Source: Topomyia yanbarensis (Eukaryota > Arthropoda > Insecta > Diptera > Culicidae). From it: 64,000 nt of DNA. The stretch is from positions 388,261,037-388,325,036 of the forward strand of contig NC_080672.1 of the NCBI RefSeq assembly GCF_030247195.1, read 5' to 3'. Of the stretch, positions 31,900 through 44,875 are shown piece by piece. A program made the position numbers and the translations under genes. Below the pieces are notes generated by a model that did not search any database, had not been told where the DNA came from, and saw only the letters and a program-made list of their open reading frames with translations. The stretch's first letter is position 1. Every line of letters starts with the position of its first letter.

Positions 31900-34850
31900 T
31901 TTTTTCCAGTTCATACATTTTGTTAAGCTTCTTCTTTTCAATAATCTGACTATTCTTTCAGTTTAATTAATTTCATCCAAATAATTTATTTGACTCAATT
32001 TTTTTTTATTAATTTATAACCTTTTAACATCGTTTAATTTTTCATTTTAATCAATGCATTTTTTTCTGCTGATTTTCTTCTTTTAATTTAGTTTGTTTTG
32101 TTTATTTTATTCGCTTGTTTTCTTTATTTATTTAATTTATTTTTTATTTTATTCATTTTATAAATTTTATGCATTTTTTTAATTTTATTCATTTTGTTCA
32201 TTCCATTCATTTTATTCAATGGATCCCTTTTATTCATTTGATTCATTGTATTCACTGGATTCATTGAAATAATTTGATTTAAATGAATTTATTTCATTCA
32301 TTTGATTTATTTAATGCATTTGATTTATTTGATGCATTTGATTCATTTGCGTTCATTTGTTTCATTTGATTAATTTGATTCAGTTTAATCGGTTAATTCA
32401 TTTGATTCATTTGAATCAACTGTTTCATTTAATTCATTTTTTCATATATTCAATTTTATTCATTTCATACTCAACATACATTTTGTTAAGTTTCTTCTTT
32501 TTAATAATCTGACTATTTTTTCAGTTCAATTCATTTCATCCAAATAATTCATTTGACTCAATTTTTTTTATTAATTTATAACCTTTTAACATCGTTAAAT
32601 TTTTTCATTTGAATCAGTGCATTTTTTCTGTTGATTTTCTTCTTTCAATTTATTTTGTCAATTTAGTTCGTTTTGTTTATTTGATTCGCTAGTTTTCTTT
32701 ATTTATTTAATTTATTTTTTATTTTATTCATTTTATTATTTTTTTTCATTTTATTCATTTTGGTGATTCCATTAATTTTATTCATTTGATCCCTTTTACT
32801 CATTTGATTCATTGTATTCACTGGATTCATTAAATTAATTTGATTTATTTGATTCATTTGATTTATTTGATGGGTTTGATGGATTTGATTCATTTGATTA
32901 ATTTGATTCATTTGATAAATTTGATTCATTTGATTCATTTGATTCATTTGATTCATTTGATTCATTTGATTCATTTGATTCATTTGATTCATTTGATTCA
33001 TTTGATTCATTTGATTCATTTGATTCATTTGATTCATTTGATTCATTTGATTCATTTGATTCATTTGATTCATTTGATTCATTTGATTCATTTGACTCAT
33101 TTGACTCATTTGATTCATTTGATTCATTTGATTCATTTGATTCATTTGATTCATTTGATTCATTTGATTCATTTGAATAATTTGATTCATTTGATTCATT
33201 TGGTTCATTGGATTTACTTGATTTATTTGATTTGTTTGATTCATTTGATTCATTTGATTCATTTGTTTCATTTGATTCATTTGCGTTCATTTGTTTCATT
33301 TGATTAATTTGATTCAGTTTAATCGGTTAATTCATTTGATTCATTTGAATCAACTGTTTCATTTAATTCATTTTTTCATATATTCAATTTTATTCATTTC
33401 ATACTCAACATACATTTTGTTAAGTTTCTTCTTTTTAATAATCTGACTATTTTTTCAGTTCAATTCATTTCATCCAAATAATTCATTTGACACAATTTTT
33501 TTTTATTAATTTATAACCTTTTAACATCGTTAAATTTTTTCATTTGAATCAGTGCATTTTTTCTGTTGATTTTCTTCTTTCAATTTATTTTGTCAATTTA
33601 GTTCGTTTTGTTTATTTGATTCGCTAGTTTTCTTTATTTATTTAATTTATTTTTTATTTTATTCATTTTATTATTTTTTTTCATTTTATTCATTTTGGTG
33701 ATTCCATTAATTTTATTCATTTGATCCCTTTTACTCATTTGATTCATTGTATTCACTGGATTCATTAAATTAATTTGATTTATTTGATTCATTTGATTTA
33801 TTTGATGGGTTTGATGGATTTGATTCATTTGATTAATTTGATTCATTTGATAAATTTGATTCATTTGATTCATTTGATTCATTTGATTCATTTGATTCAT
33901 TTGATTCATTTGATTCATTTGATGGATTTGATGGATTTGATTCATTTGATTAATTTGATTCATTTGATAAATTTGATTCATTTGATTCATTTGATTCATT
34001 TGATTCATTTGATTCATTTGATTCATTTGATTCATTTGATTCATTTGAATAATTTGATTCATTTGATTCATTTGGTTCATTGGATTTATTTGATTTATTT
34101 TATTCATTTGATTCATTTGATTCATTTGATTCATTTGTTTCATTTGATTCATTTGAGTTCATTTGTTTCATTTGATTAATTTGATTCAGTTTAATCGCTT
34201 AATTCATTTGATTCATTTGAATCAACTGTTTCATTTAATTCATTTTTTCATATATTCAATTTTATTCATTTCATACTCAACATACATTTTGTTAAGTTTC
34301 TTCTTTTTAATAATCTGACTATTCTTTCAGTTTAATTCATTTTATCTAAATAATTAATTTGACTCAATTAATTGTTTTATTAATTTAGAAGCTTTTAACA
34401 TCGTTTAATTAATCAATGCTTTTTTTCTGCTGATTTTCTTCTTTTAATTTATTTTGTCAATTCAGTTCGTTTTGTTTATTTGATTCGTTTGTTTCCTTTA
34501 TTTATTTCATTTTTTTTTAATTTTTTCTCATTTTATTCATTTTATTAATGAATGCATGAACATTTTTTTTTTCATTTTTTTCATTTTGTTCATTCCATTC
34601 ATTTTATTCATTTGATCCCTTTTATTCATTAAATTCATTGTATTCACTGGATTCATTAAATTAATTTGATTCATTTAATTTATTTGATTCATTTGATTTA
34701 TTTGATTAATTTGATTCATTTGATTAATTTGATTAATTTGATTCATTTGAGTTCATTTGTTTCATTTGATTCATTTGATTCGGTTTAATTCATTTGAATC
34801 AATTGTTTCATTTAATTAATTTTTTCTCATATATTTAATTTTATTCATTT
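31900..34850. repeat. TTCATTTGA satellite organised in a higher-order repeat
   Basis: Four copies of a larger unit are anchored by TACATTTTGTTAAG(C/T)TTCTTC followed by AATAATCTGACTATT, at 31914, 32477, 33411 and 34283 (spacings 563, 934 and 872). Each unit continues through ATTTCATCCAAATAATT-like and TTTATAACCTTTTAACATCG-type segments into a (TTCATTTGA)n array of variable length. The longest arrays are at about 32880-33290 and 33826-34150. The open frames made of MNQ, NES or LIH repeats on the two strands are products of the 9-base unit, not genes. Confidence 0.95.
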
Positions 34851-35099
34851 CAAGTCCAGTCATTCCTTTTATTTATTTCATTCAATTTGTTAGTTTGAGT
34901 CAAATTATTCTATTAATCTTATAACTATTTTTAAACATAATCCAAATTTTTAATTAATGAGCTAATCTTATTTGATTTGGGAATTTTATAATTTTGATTT
35001 CATTAATCATTCTACTCATTTTATGGATTTGATCACCCTTTATTTCATTTTTTGCTTTATTTTTTATTTTGTTCGTTTTATTGATTTTCTATTATGTAT
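34851..35099. other. AT-rich flank of the satellite
   Basis: Decayed TTCATTT-type sequence continues; nothing else seen. Confidence 0.4.
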
Positions 35100-35262
35100 T
35101 CAGTTTATTTGAGATTTTATTCGTGCAGGACTAGAAACTGTTTTCATCTCACCTCTAATTGGGTACCTACCACGCATGAGTTCTGGGTCGGGACTCGAAC
35201 CGAGGTGCGCTGCGTACAAGGCAATCGATTTACCAATACGCTACGCCCACTCCCAAAAAAAA
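35100..35262 (-). mobile_element. tRNA-derived SINE, minus strand
   Basis: On the minus strand a pol III B box, GGTTCGAGTCC, lies at 35191-35201. An A-box-like TAGCGTATTGGTAAATCG lies upstream at about 35226-35243, about 45 bases apart as in a tRNA gene. The head begins near 35254 (GGGAGTGGGCG). The body runs to about 35100. No clover-leaf acceptor stem or CCA-ready 3' end was seen, so it is a SINE, not a functional tRNA gene. The family is not determined. Confidence 0.65.
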
Positions 35263-35658
35263 AAAATCATAAATTTTTGAAGTTGTTCAAGAACTCTGTA
35301 CCGGTTGAGATTGGATGGATTCCTGATTAGATGTAGGATGTAAATGATTTTCCCCCTCAAATATGGCGTCGTTTTTATTGATGAAATTCAATATGTTTTA
35401 TATCAATGTATTGGGATATATGAGCTAGTTTATAGAATACCGGTGTTTCAACTTTCATTTTAATCCTTTAAGACTGCAAGATGATTTTACTACGCAAATG
35501 CGTAAAATATCTATTTCATTTTTAGGTGTAGAAATCATTGGTAATACGAAAAAAAATTTGCAATTTTTTCGTTATTCCATTTTCTCAATTAACTGAAGAA
35601 TAGATTAAATAAAAGTTTTAATTTTAATTGCTGTGGAAGAACGTGTTTGTATGTATAA
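35263..35658. other. AT-rich non-coding stretch
   Basis: Nothing recognised between the SINE and the foldback element. Confidence 0.35.
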
Positions 35659-35660
35659 TA

Positions 35661-36671
35661 GACTGCCCAGAAAAATAATGAATTTTTGAAAACTCAACCT
35701 GCCCACCTCTGAGTGGATTCCTAGTTCCACCAGGAGTATTTGTACCAAATTTGAAGCAAATCGGACAAGTCTCGGACCAATGCCGGGTTCTAGTCAATCT
35801 GACTTTGTTAAAAGAAGTTATTAAAATTTTTGCGAAGTGATGTCTGAGTCAGCTTTGCAGGGGGCCTAGCAGTGCATAGTTGTGTATCAGTACTCGATTC
35901 CCACGAACTATACATTTTTGTGAAATAATGGTTAGATTTAGTTCAATAGCATGTTCAGAAGAATTGTAGTTCATAATACGAGTTTTGTTTTGGTCGGAAA
36001 ATTTTAGTTCCACATGTGACCGCATAGATGACGCCAGCACTAACTTTTTATAGAAGTTAGACAGAATATCAAGATGTTCGGAAGAATTATTACAAAATGC
36101 CTGTTCTACAACTTTGTAGAGGACACCTCAGTTCTTTCTTTCTCCGTTGAAAAGTTAGTGTTCGCGTCCTCTATGCGGTAACAAGTGGTACTAAAATTTT
36201 CTAATTAAAAGATAACTCGTATCATGTACTACAATTCTTCTGAACGTACTATTGAGCAAAATCTAACCATTATTTCACAAAAATGTATAGTTCGTAGTAC
36301 TGATACACAACCATGCACTGCTAGGCCTCCTGCAAAACTGACTCAGACATCACTTCGCTAAAAGTTTAATAACTTCTTTTAACTAAGTCGGATTGACTAT
36401 AAGTCTTCGACAAAGTTGTAGACAATTAAATTATCTATCTTATTTTCACTTACGGTGATAATATAATGAATACAGTGCTACCTAGCGGCGATAATGCGAG
36501 CTAATGGGTTTTCTTCATGTAAATTGTCGAAAATCCCATACAAACTTCAGGCACGTTGGTCCAGTAGCTAGACTTGTCCGATTTGCTTCAAATTTGGTGC
36601 AAATACTCCTGGTGGGATTATGAATCGACTCAGGGGTGGGCCGATGGGGGTCATTTTTTTTCTTGTCACTC
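35661..36671. mobile_element. Long foldback (inverted-repeat) transposon flanked by TA
   Basis: The two halves are inverted copies. For example TTTGAAGCAAATCGGACAAG (about 35749-35768) is mirrored at about 36577-36596; AACTATACATTTTTGTGAAA and AATAATGGTTAGATTTAGTT (35908-35943) are mirrored near 36250-36290; and CAGTGCATAGTTGTGTATCA is mirrored near 36300-36322. The arms are roughly 380-500 bp around a short centre near 36040-36170. The ends read GACTGCCCAGAAAAA and, reversed, GAGTGACAAGAAAAA. TA occurs on both sides (35659-35660 and 36672-36673), as for Tc1/mariner-type insertion. No transposase is present. Confidence 0.8.
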
Positions 36672-36673
36672 TA

Positions 36674-37060
36674 ATGAATAATGATAAAATACAGCTACAT
36701 TTCGTAAGAGTTTAGGGCTATACTAATATTTAGAGGAATGGTAATATTTTACCTCGGTTCGAAAGTCTTAAAATGTATGTCATTTTATTATTAAAAATTG
36801 CAAAAGTTGATCTTTTTATAAACTTTACATTCTAAGGAGTCTGTCAAAGTTGAATTTTATTTCAATGTGATTACCATTTTATTATATATGGTTATACAAA
36901 AAATATGAATAATTTTTCAACACAATTTTTAAATATATCAATTTTACCGCATTATAGCGCGGTGCGATGCGGCAAATGTAGTGCGGTTTTATTATTTTTT
37001 TGCGGTTGCGGTGCGGACAATCCATTTATCACCCATATCCGTACCGCGACGAACCCTAAC
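36674..37060. other. Non-coding stretch with GCGG-rich patch
   Basis: A degenerate GCGGT/GTGCGG cluster lies at 36955-37025 in otherwise AT-rich sequence. No gene. Confidence 0.35.
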
Positions 37061-37150
37061 CCTAGTTTTAAGTAATTTAAAATGTAAAACAAAACAAAAT
37101 TGGCACCTTTAAACTAACGCAAACGTGCCGAAATGAATAAAAATAAAAAT
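37061..37150 (+). mobile_element. I-element 3' end fragment (fourth copy)
   Basis: CCTAGTTTTAAGTAATTTAA, then CAAAACAAAATTGGCACC and AACTAACGCAAACGTGCC, match the terminal 3' UTR of the intact I element (reverse complement of about 1715-1790). The fragment ends in an AATAAAAATAAAAAT tail. It is a 90-base dead-on-arrival copy or a remnant. Confidence 0.8.
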
Positions 37151-40100
37151 ACATTTTCTTAGTTCGAACTCGTGAAAAGCAAACTGAGCGGTTGAATATC
37201 CGCAAAACAAGGTTCTTTGTACTTCAAAAAATATGGCTTGGATGTCGGTTTCTGATCTACCTAAGCAAATTGATTGCTTTTGCACACCAATGTTTAGTTC
37301 CTTGTACAAACCATGACAGGTTACCGCCTGTAATCGTGCCCAATTTTAAAAGCAAAAAATGTTTTCGCCGAAGCAAGTGACAGCTTCGGATTACTTCTGC
37401 TGAAGAGAAAACTCGTCTTCTCCGGATACACGGGATCTCGACAATAGGAAATTAAAATTTCTCAGCATCGAGAATCCCGAGAAAGGCATCAATGCGAAGC
37501 TGAAAGCTCTATTTTTGATCCCTTGTTCTCTATAGGCTTGTAATAAATTCACTGGAAGTAGGGTCCAATTTCATTGTTTAATGTTTCTCGTAAGTTAAGA
37601 CCACTCACAAAAGTGTTTCAACTGCCAAATATAGGGAACAACAAAAATGTGATTAGATCACGAATCCGTTTCAACTTTTATGTCACTTTGGTTTGACGTC
37701 ATTCTTGTTACTCTTTGCCTCTTTCAATACCACAAAGTTGGTATCGTTCATCGGAGCTAGCTACCGCTAGATGGCAGCATTTTAATTTTGATGTGAAGGT
37801 AAAAGGCCCGAAAGAAATGGTTTTATTAATTTGTTCGACACAGTCAATAAGAAAGTTTATAAAATTACGTAAAGCTAGGAGAGTTTTAATTAGGAGAGAA
37901 ATAAGCTAAGAACAATGTCGGCGAAGTACCGATACAGTTCAAATGAATACTACAATTGGACACCCGCAAACAAAAGCAATCGGAAATCATCCCAGTGTCT
38001 TTGCCATCTAACAGTTCACGCACACAACAATGCAAAAATTTCAACACCAAAACAAACCCAATGTACACCCACTCTGTCCACGCCTGCCACCTTGCAGACC
38101 AGGAACGCGACGCCTCCAAGCTGGACGGTTGTGTTGTGCGCCATCACCTGAATGAAGAGAATAGAAAGAAAAAGTTCGTTAAAACCCAGTTCAAATACTG
38201 AAATTGTTAGTTGTGTAATCAGCAGCGAACAAAAAGCTCAAGCTGAACCGGAAAAAGAAACCCGAAATCATCACCCACCGGCACCAAACCGCAGAAGCTC
38301 GCTAGTGTCTGAGCGACATTGAAAGAAGCCCCCCAGCTCGCAATAGATAAGCACAATATCGTGAAACGCGACAGTTATGACCCGTGATTCTGAATGAGGC
38401 CGTTGAAAAGCTTTCCCCTGAAAGGCGACTATGGAAAGCTAATTACACTCTTTGTCATACAATTTCCACCCTTTTGAGTGCCGGAGGGGTTCTTTGACAG
38501 AAAATTCGAAATAGTGTCGTTCCCTTTTGCACGTTGCTGCTGCTGCTGCTGCACGTCGATGGAAGCTAGAGAGCGGACGCCCACTTTGCGCCGCGTCGTC
38601 GTCGTCGGGGCGTTGTTGGGTGGGAGAAATGTTATAACGAATCTCTGGGAAGGAGATGCTTCGAATGGCGCAAATTAACAATGCCGCAGGGTTGAAGCAT
38701 GTTTGACACGATGCTATGTTGGGCCACTTGCTAGAAATAAGCAGCGGCAAATTGCTGGTGAATGATTCTGAGGGGGGAAGTATGGTGCACTGACTGCCAC
38801 AAGCAGGCTATTGCATATTATGACCGGGGAGGTTGAACGTCGGCGATGTTTCTGACAAATCCTTATGCTGTTTGTTGCCAATTATTTAGTATAATAAACT
38901 AGAGTTAACTGATATCTTTCAAAACCCGCTGGCGCTTTCGGGCGTTGCTCAGAGAAATCGTCTAGCTCTGTTGCATTTGACACATTGTAACTAGGCCAAA
39001 ATTATCTGTTTGTACCGGGTAAATCAGATATTTAATTGAACCATGCCAGAAACTATGCGCTCTTCAACGAATTCCTGCCGGCAATTTTGCAACTTTCACA
39101 ATCACTTCCCCAACATCGCGCATCATGTTTTAAGCCCCTTGTTACCCGGCCTGGCGAAGCCTGCTTCCAGGACACATTACGCTTCCAGCGCTCAAAGCTC
39201 CATTTATCGCTAAAGGGAGCACATCTTTCCCGGCGAACAGTAATCACAATCTCGCGCACCCGAAACAGACAGATCCGCCGTGGAAACCGTCGCAGCTGGT
39301 TCTGAAGGGAGCATTTCCCATTTTCGCAGGAGTGCTGCAACACGACATGGTGTTTATTTGTTTCCTATGCGCTTACACTGCCACTGGATGCTCCCGAAAA
39401 TAGCTAAGACTTACAAAACAGTGTAAAAGTTTTTCAATTTTCGAAATTGTTTTCAAACAGTGCACATTTCTCCTGCCTCCTGGACGATCTTCGTTCGTCA
39501 CCAGCCGGTCGGGATAGGTAGGTGAAGCGCACGCAGCGGGAAAGTTGTTTGTTGTTTCGTTATATATTTACACATTTTGAAGATGGCACCGGGTGTTGTT
39601 GATGTTTTAGTTTCCTTGTCTTTATCCTGATACCTATTAAAGGCTGCTCAACGTCAGAGCTCAAAACTGTCAGAGCCATCAGACGAACTCTTATAGCTCG
39701 GTCAATCATCCGATTGGTTTGGAGATTTTCCTTCGTATTCCGTGGATCATATTTCATTCGGAAATTTCAGAAATAATCCCTAATAAAGACGGGCAGATAA
39801 ATCATCCACATCACGGCAGTGTGGAAAGGTGTGCAATAAAGAAGGATTTACATTAGAGCAGATAATATTTTTCTGTCCACGGCGCTGCAATATGAAAGAG
39901 CCCAGCAGACTAGACTACATCGTTTCATCATTGTGAATCTTACATAGAGCAGAAAAAATAGCTCAGAACTGACCATAACAACCGTAATAAATTGCCGTGC
40001 AATTTTTCGTCCTTTCGCAGCAAGTAATGCCAACAACCGTTTCATCCTATTCGGGGTTTCTCCCCCCAGTTGAGAATAGCTCAAAGCTGGCGAGGTCAGT

Positions 40101-40797
40101 CCGAACCCGACGTTGAACCATGCCCCGTACGTAACGTATCGGTAATGTATGGATGTCATTTCATATTGTGTTTGCCGATGAGGCAGGGAGGTACGAAGTG
40201 CGACGGTGGTGGTCACTGCCTGCCACCGGCAATGGCGCTGCCTATATGTATATGCTTCGCTTGCTCCGTGGCATGGTCATTGGTCAATCGGCCTACACTG
40301 CTGCCCGAGTCCCGAGTTACGATGTGGGGAGGTCACGTGGAGTGCAAACGTGTGTTGGCACATAAATGGTCCAGCAGTGCGGTGGGATTGCTCCGTTCGA
40401 TGACAAATAGTGCCGAACCGCTTCATGTTGTATCAATATTTCAATTGGAAAAATATCAATTTCTAACTGTCGCAAACAATCGTTCGAAAGCGATCAAATA
40501 ATCTGAAATAATGGAGTTTCGAGCTGTTTTCAGTGGGTGTAGTTTCAATTTTTAATCGTGGTTCTTGCATTGCGTATGTTCGGTTTAGTCGAGATTTCTT
40601 AAAGCGGTGCTCGGATTGTGATTTGTTGGTGCAGAATTTTAAGTTCAAATGTTTGGAGTTTCGGCTGTAAAAGCCTGGAGTATGGAATGACAAACATATT
40701 TTTTTTTACAATGGAGAATGCAATTTACGTACTGACCCAGTACACGTGCATTAGTAGATACCAAGCTACCACACGGAGTGTACTGGAGTGTCGGGCT
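37151..40797. other. Mostly unique-looking intronic sequence
   Basis: This is the longest stretch in the window with few recognisable repeats, and it is richer in GC in places (38330-38660, 39040-39340, 40000-40420). It contains a CTG run at 38540-38552 and a CGT/GTC run at 38593-38608. I searched the minus strand by eye for the missing Dpr exon and did not find one. Open frames here show no domain. Conserved regulatory sequence is possible but unproven. Confidence 0.4.
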
Positions 40798-43700
40798 CCA
40801 CCATAAGGTAATACCGACTAAACTCCATTGGGCACCGCCATTGTTCTCCCTAGGGACTGCCTCTCGGTATTACTTCTAAGGGGATGGCTGTACTTGATGT
40901 ACTCATTCACTCTCGCTCACGCGTTCATACATCCTGTATGAGCCTTACTTGGGTGCTCGCACTGTCACACCCTGATTCACTCTCTAACACTCCATATGAG
41001 GCTTACTTGTGTGCTCACCGTTTCCGTACCGTGTGAGGCTGACTTGGATGCTCACCCTTCACTCCTCTGCCACGCCACGAGGTATCAATAGCGAAATCCC
41101 AACATACTACGCTACGACCCTCCCATCTTGGCATGAGGTAGTCCATATATACGCCTATTCACTCACTCTTCTGCCTTGCTTCGGGGTGGCTGGGTTTACC
41201 CCTTACGCGGTTGCCAGTCGCTGCGCCACACCTGCCTAAGCATGAACAGACCATTCACTCACTTTTTCGCGCTCGGCGCTTTCCGCTCCAACTAAATAAT
41301 CACTAGTTAGTCGTGCCCGTCGTCTGTTGCTCGGTGCGCCAGATTCTTTGTAGCCTGCAGACAATCTGGGTGGTTGCAGTCGAGACTGCGTTCCACTTCT
41401 CCACCGCTTGACACATCCGCTGTATAAGGGTATAAGGGAAACTGCTCGACAGTTTCGTCAACAGCTGGGCAGTCAGGGCAGGCGGGGACCTCCGCGTGCC
41501 CGAACCTGTGGAGGTACTGTCGGAAGCAGCCATGGCCTGACAGAAATTGTGTCAGATGGAAGTGAACTTCTCCATGGGGTCTACCCACCCAGCTCAATAT
41601 GTTAGGTATCGGCCGGTGGGTCCACCTACCTTTCGAGGAGTTATCCCACTCACGCTGCCATCTGGCGACCGAGACCACCTTGATGCGCTCGCGGGCTCCT
41701 CTATTTCCACGTAGCTCGAAGCACTCCTCATCTTCCCGGATGACCAGCCCGACTGGCATCATGCTCGCTATCACGCAGGATGCATCGTGTGATACCGTGC
41801 GGTAAGCAGATATCACTCTGAGGCACATCACGCGGTAGGTGCCCTCCAGTTTTTGCAAGTAACTGGTTACCCTCAGTGCTCTTGACCAGGACGGGCCGCC
41901 GTACCTGAGGTTAGATACGGCAACGCCTGCCAGTAGCCTACGTCTACTGGCGCACACCTTTGAGCTGTTGGACATCATCCTCGATAATGCCACAACAGCA
42001 GTCGAAGCTCTCTTGCACGTATAGCCGACATGGCTGCCGAAGGTCAGCTTGTCGTCTATGATGACTCCGAGAGACTTCAGACTCCGCTGTTAAGTGATCG
42101 CGATTTCTCCCACATGGATAACTGCATGTTGTGCCGACTTGCGGTTGTTGACGATAACCACCTCCGTCTTAAGCTGAGCGTGCTCCAGGTCTCTCGCGCT
42201 CATCCATTCCGCCACCGTGTTGATCGCGTGTTCTGCGGTTAGTTATACCACAGGGATTGACTTCCCGTAGATCTCCAAGGTTACGACGATCTTGACCCCA
42301 GGAGGGAACTTCAGTCTCAGACCCCCGTCATACATGAGGTTACATAATACCGGGCCTAGGATCGAGCCCTGCGGGACTCCGGCTGTAATAGGAACCCTTT
42401 TCTGACCGGTCTCGTATAGCAGTACGCGGTTCTGGAAGAAACTTTCCAGGATCCGGTACAGACCCACCGGTAGGCTAAGCCGGTGTAACGAGAGCGCGAT
42501 GGCATCCCAGCTTGCCCAGTTGAATGCGTTTTTCACGTCCAGTGTCACTGACGCACAGTATCGAATGCCTCGCCTTTTTCGTTAGATCGCTATCTCGGCA
42601 GTCTTTATCACTGAGTTGATAGCGTCCACCGTAGACTTACCCTTTCGAAAACCAAACTGGTTGCTTGACAGGCCGTCCGTACCTACTGAGTACGGGGTTA
42701 GCCTGTTGAGGATGATCCTCTCTAGCAATTTGCCAGTCGTGTCGATCAGACAGATTGGTCTGTACGTCGATGAGTTGCCTGGCGGCTTCCCGGGCTTCGG
42801 CAACAGCATCAATTTCTGCCTTTTCTATCTATCGGGGAACGGCACTCGTGAAGACATCTCTGCATAGGTATCCTGAACATGTTCGGGTTCGCTATGATCG
42901 CTGCCTTGAGAGCGCTGTTTGGAACTCCATCCGGCCCTGGAGCTTTGTTCATTGCTAGGGAATTAGCCACTGCGAGTAGTTCTTCATTCGTCACCGGAGC
43001 CACCATTTCGGCCGCGCCCACACTGTCTGGTGGTGCAGGTGGCCAGGGGCTTGTGGCTCGAGACGGGAAGAGTGCTTCGATAATCGTCGTCAACAGGTCC
43101 GAAAACCGTTGTAGGGGTGAAGAGCCCCCTTTGGTCTTGGCCATCACGATTCTGTAGGCGTCACCTCACGGATTCGCGTTGGCACTCTCGCACAGGTTGT
43201 CGATACACGCTCTCTTGCTGCTTTTAATGGCCTTGTTAAGGGTCAATTTGGCAGCTCGAAACACTTCACGGTGGTTCTCTCTCGCATCCTCGGTGCGGGC
43301 TCTTTGCATCCTACGTCTATCTCTGAGGCAGGCTGATCGTAGAACTGCAATCTCGGCACTCCATCAGTATACCGGGCATCTGCCGTTTCTTGGCAGAATT
43401 TTCCTCGGCATAGAGGCGTCGCTCGCGCGTGGCGGCTGCTAGCACATCCCCGCTTAGACTGTCGGTGTTGGCCTCCAGTCCCAGGGCCGCGGTGAAAGCT
43501 TCGATGTCGAAGTGATTGGACTTCCACCTGCGTACCTGACAGGGATCACCCGCCCTCGGATGCTGCTCGCCATAGTTGATCCTAAAGCGAATTGCTAAAT
43601 GATCGCTATGGGTGTAGCCCTCGTCTACCCTCCATTCCATGCCTGGAACCAGATCCGGGCTGGCAAACGTTGCGTCAATCCATGCCTCCACCCCGTTTCT

Positions 43701-43901
43701 ACGGAATGTGCTAACGGAGCCATTATTGGCTACACAGCGTCGAGTTTCGCCTCCAGTAGCGCTTGGCCCCTGCTATGTGTACAGCGTCTGCCCCACCCCA
43801 AGCGTTGAAGTCTCCCGCTATGACTACTGGTTTCCGGCCCACTAGGTCTGACGAGAGCCTGTCGATCATCTGGTTGACATGTTTATGTTTATAATGTGCC
43901 A
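40798..43901 (-). pseudogene. R1-clade non-LTR retrotransposon, 5'-truncated and broken
   Basis: Read on the minus strand, the pieces are: the endonuclease end with PVVIAGDFNAWGGAD (about 43790-43835) and YTHSDHLAIRF (43600-43632); the RT start with MNKAPGPDGVPNSALKA; LLPKPGKPPGNSSTYRPICL and NQFGFRKGKSTVD (42582-42812); DVKNAFNWASW and AGVPQGSILGPVL (42340-42545); and the C-terminus FLSGHGCFRQYLHRFGHAEV with CPDCPAVDETVE (41307-41993). Frame changes separate the blocks. Where R1 elements carry the catalytic FADD, this copy reads KIVVTLEIYG, so the FADD box has been deleted. The 3' UTR (40798-41306) has three related segments, GAGxCTxACTTGxxTGCTC, at about 40940, 40999 and 41035. Homology stops near 43901, before the rest of the endonuclease. 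The copy is non-functional. Confidence 0.88.
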
Positions 43902-44875
43902 TGAAACCAACAGCTCGAAGTTTTTTTTAAATGATTTCTTGTAGAATTTTTTATTCGCCTCTTGAAAGTCGGCTTACAGTTTATCTGAAATTGAATTATT
44001 TTGGTGGTTTTTGATTGATATTTTTCGGTGAGAATGAACAGAAAAGCAACCCCATGTGGAATAGAGGATAGAATATGTAGTAAATTTCTGATGAGGGCTG
44101 AAAAGAAATAGTAGGCCGAAACCGATCAACTTATTTCCGTTTATTTTCACCGAAAAATATCAATCAAAATCCGCCAAAATGATCGTGATCTAAAATCGAT
44201 ATTCCCAAAATTGAATTATTCTATTAACTCTGGAAATCAAGTTGGTATCATCAAAATATCTTTTTCGTAGATATCATTGAATAATATCTTGTAATTTCAA
44301 AGTAATTAGGCAGCTAGGAATAATAATTTACTATTAATGCCAAAACGGCAATGTTATTCTTTTTCCGAAACACACTTTAGTTTTTAGTTTACACTTTCAA
44401 CAGTTATAAAAGTTATTCTGTTAACGTTTTTGTCAAGCCTCTCCATTGTGGCAACACTTTTTTTCCCTAGTAGGTAGTAAGATGCGGAGCGATTTACATC
44501 TAATAAAACCGGCCCCTGGATGGTCTACTTCCGGACCAAAGATAAGCCGTTTAATATTATCGTTATATGCGTGATTTAACCAAACAGCACTCAGCCATGT
44601 ACGAAGAAGTATCTTGTCTACGTACCCGCCCGAGAAGTAGAGATTGATGGTGTAGTCTCCAACAAGGGCTTTAATTATGAAGTATAAGGTTGGCTCCCTC
44701 AATAACCCTTTGCTTCGGTCAGTGAAAATTCTGGTTTGCAAGCAAATGCGTTCAGCAAAAATGGAGTACTGTATGAAAACTATTTTTATTTCATGAGCCT
44801 TATTTCGAGCCTTTCGTACGGATCAGCTCTTCCAAACTTTGGGGAACGGGCATGAACTGTAGTCGTTGCAAACAA
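43902..44875. other. Non-coding stretch with a 190-bp hairpin
   Basis: TTTTGGTGG, TTTTGATTGATATTTTTCGG and TGAGAATGAACAGAAA at about 43998-44046 are mirrored by TTTATTTTCACCGAAAAATA with TCAATCAAAATCCGCCAAAA at 44136-44180. This imperfect foldback of about 45-bp arms could be a small transposon. No gene is recognised in the rest. Confidence 0.5.

Noticed and set aside
32699..34179. Open frames of MNQMNQ, LIHLIH and NESNES repeats
   Set aside because: They are produced by the 9-bp TTCATTTGA array; unit length divisible by three keeps frames open.
35170..35260. Possible tRNA gene on the minus strand
   Set aside because: Good A and B boxes, but no acceptor-stem pairing or normal 3' end was seen, and a non-tRNA body follows; it fits a SINE better.
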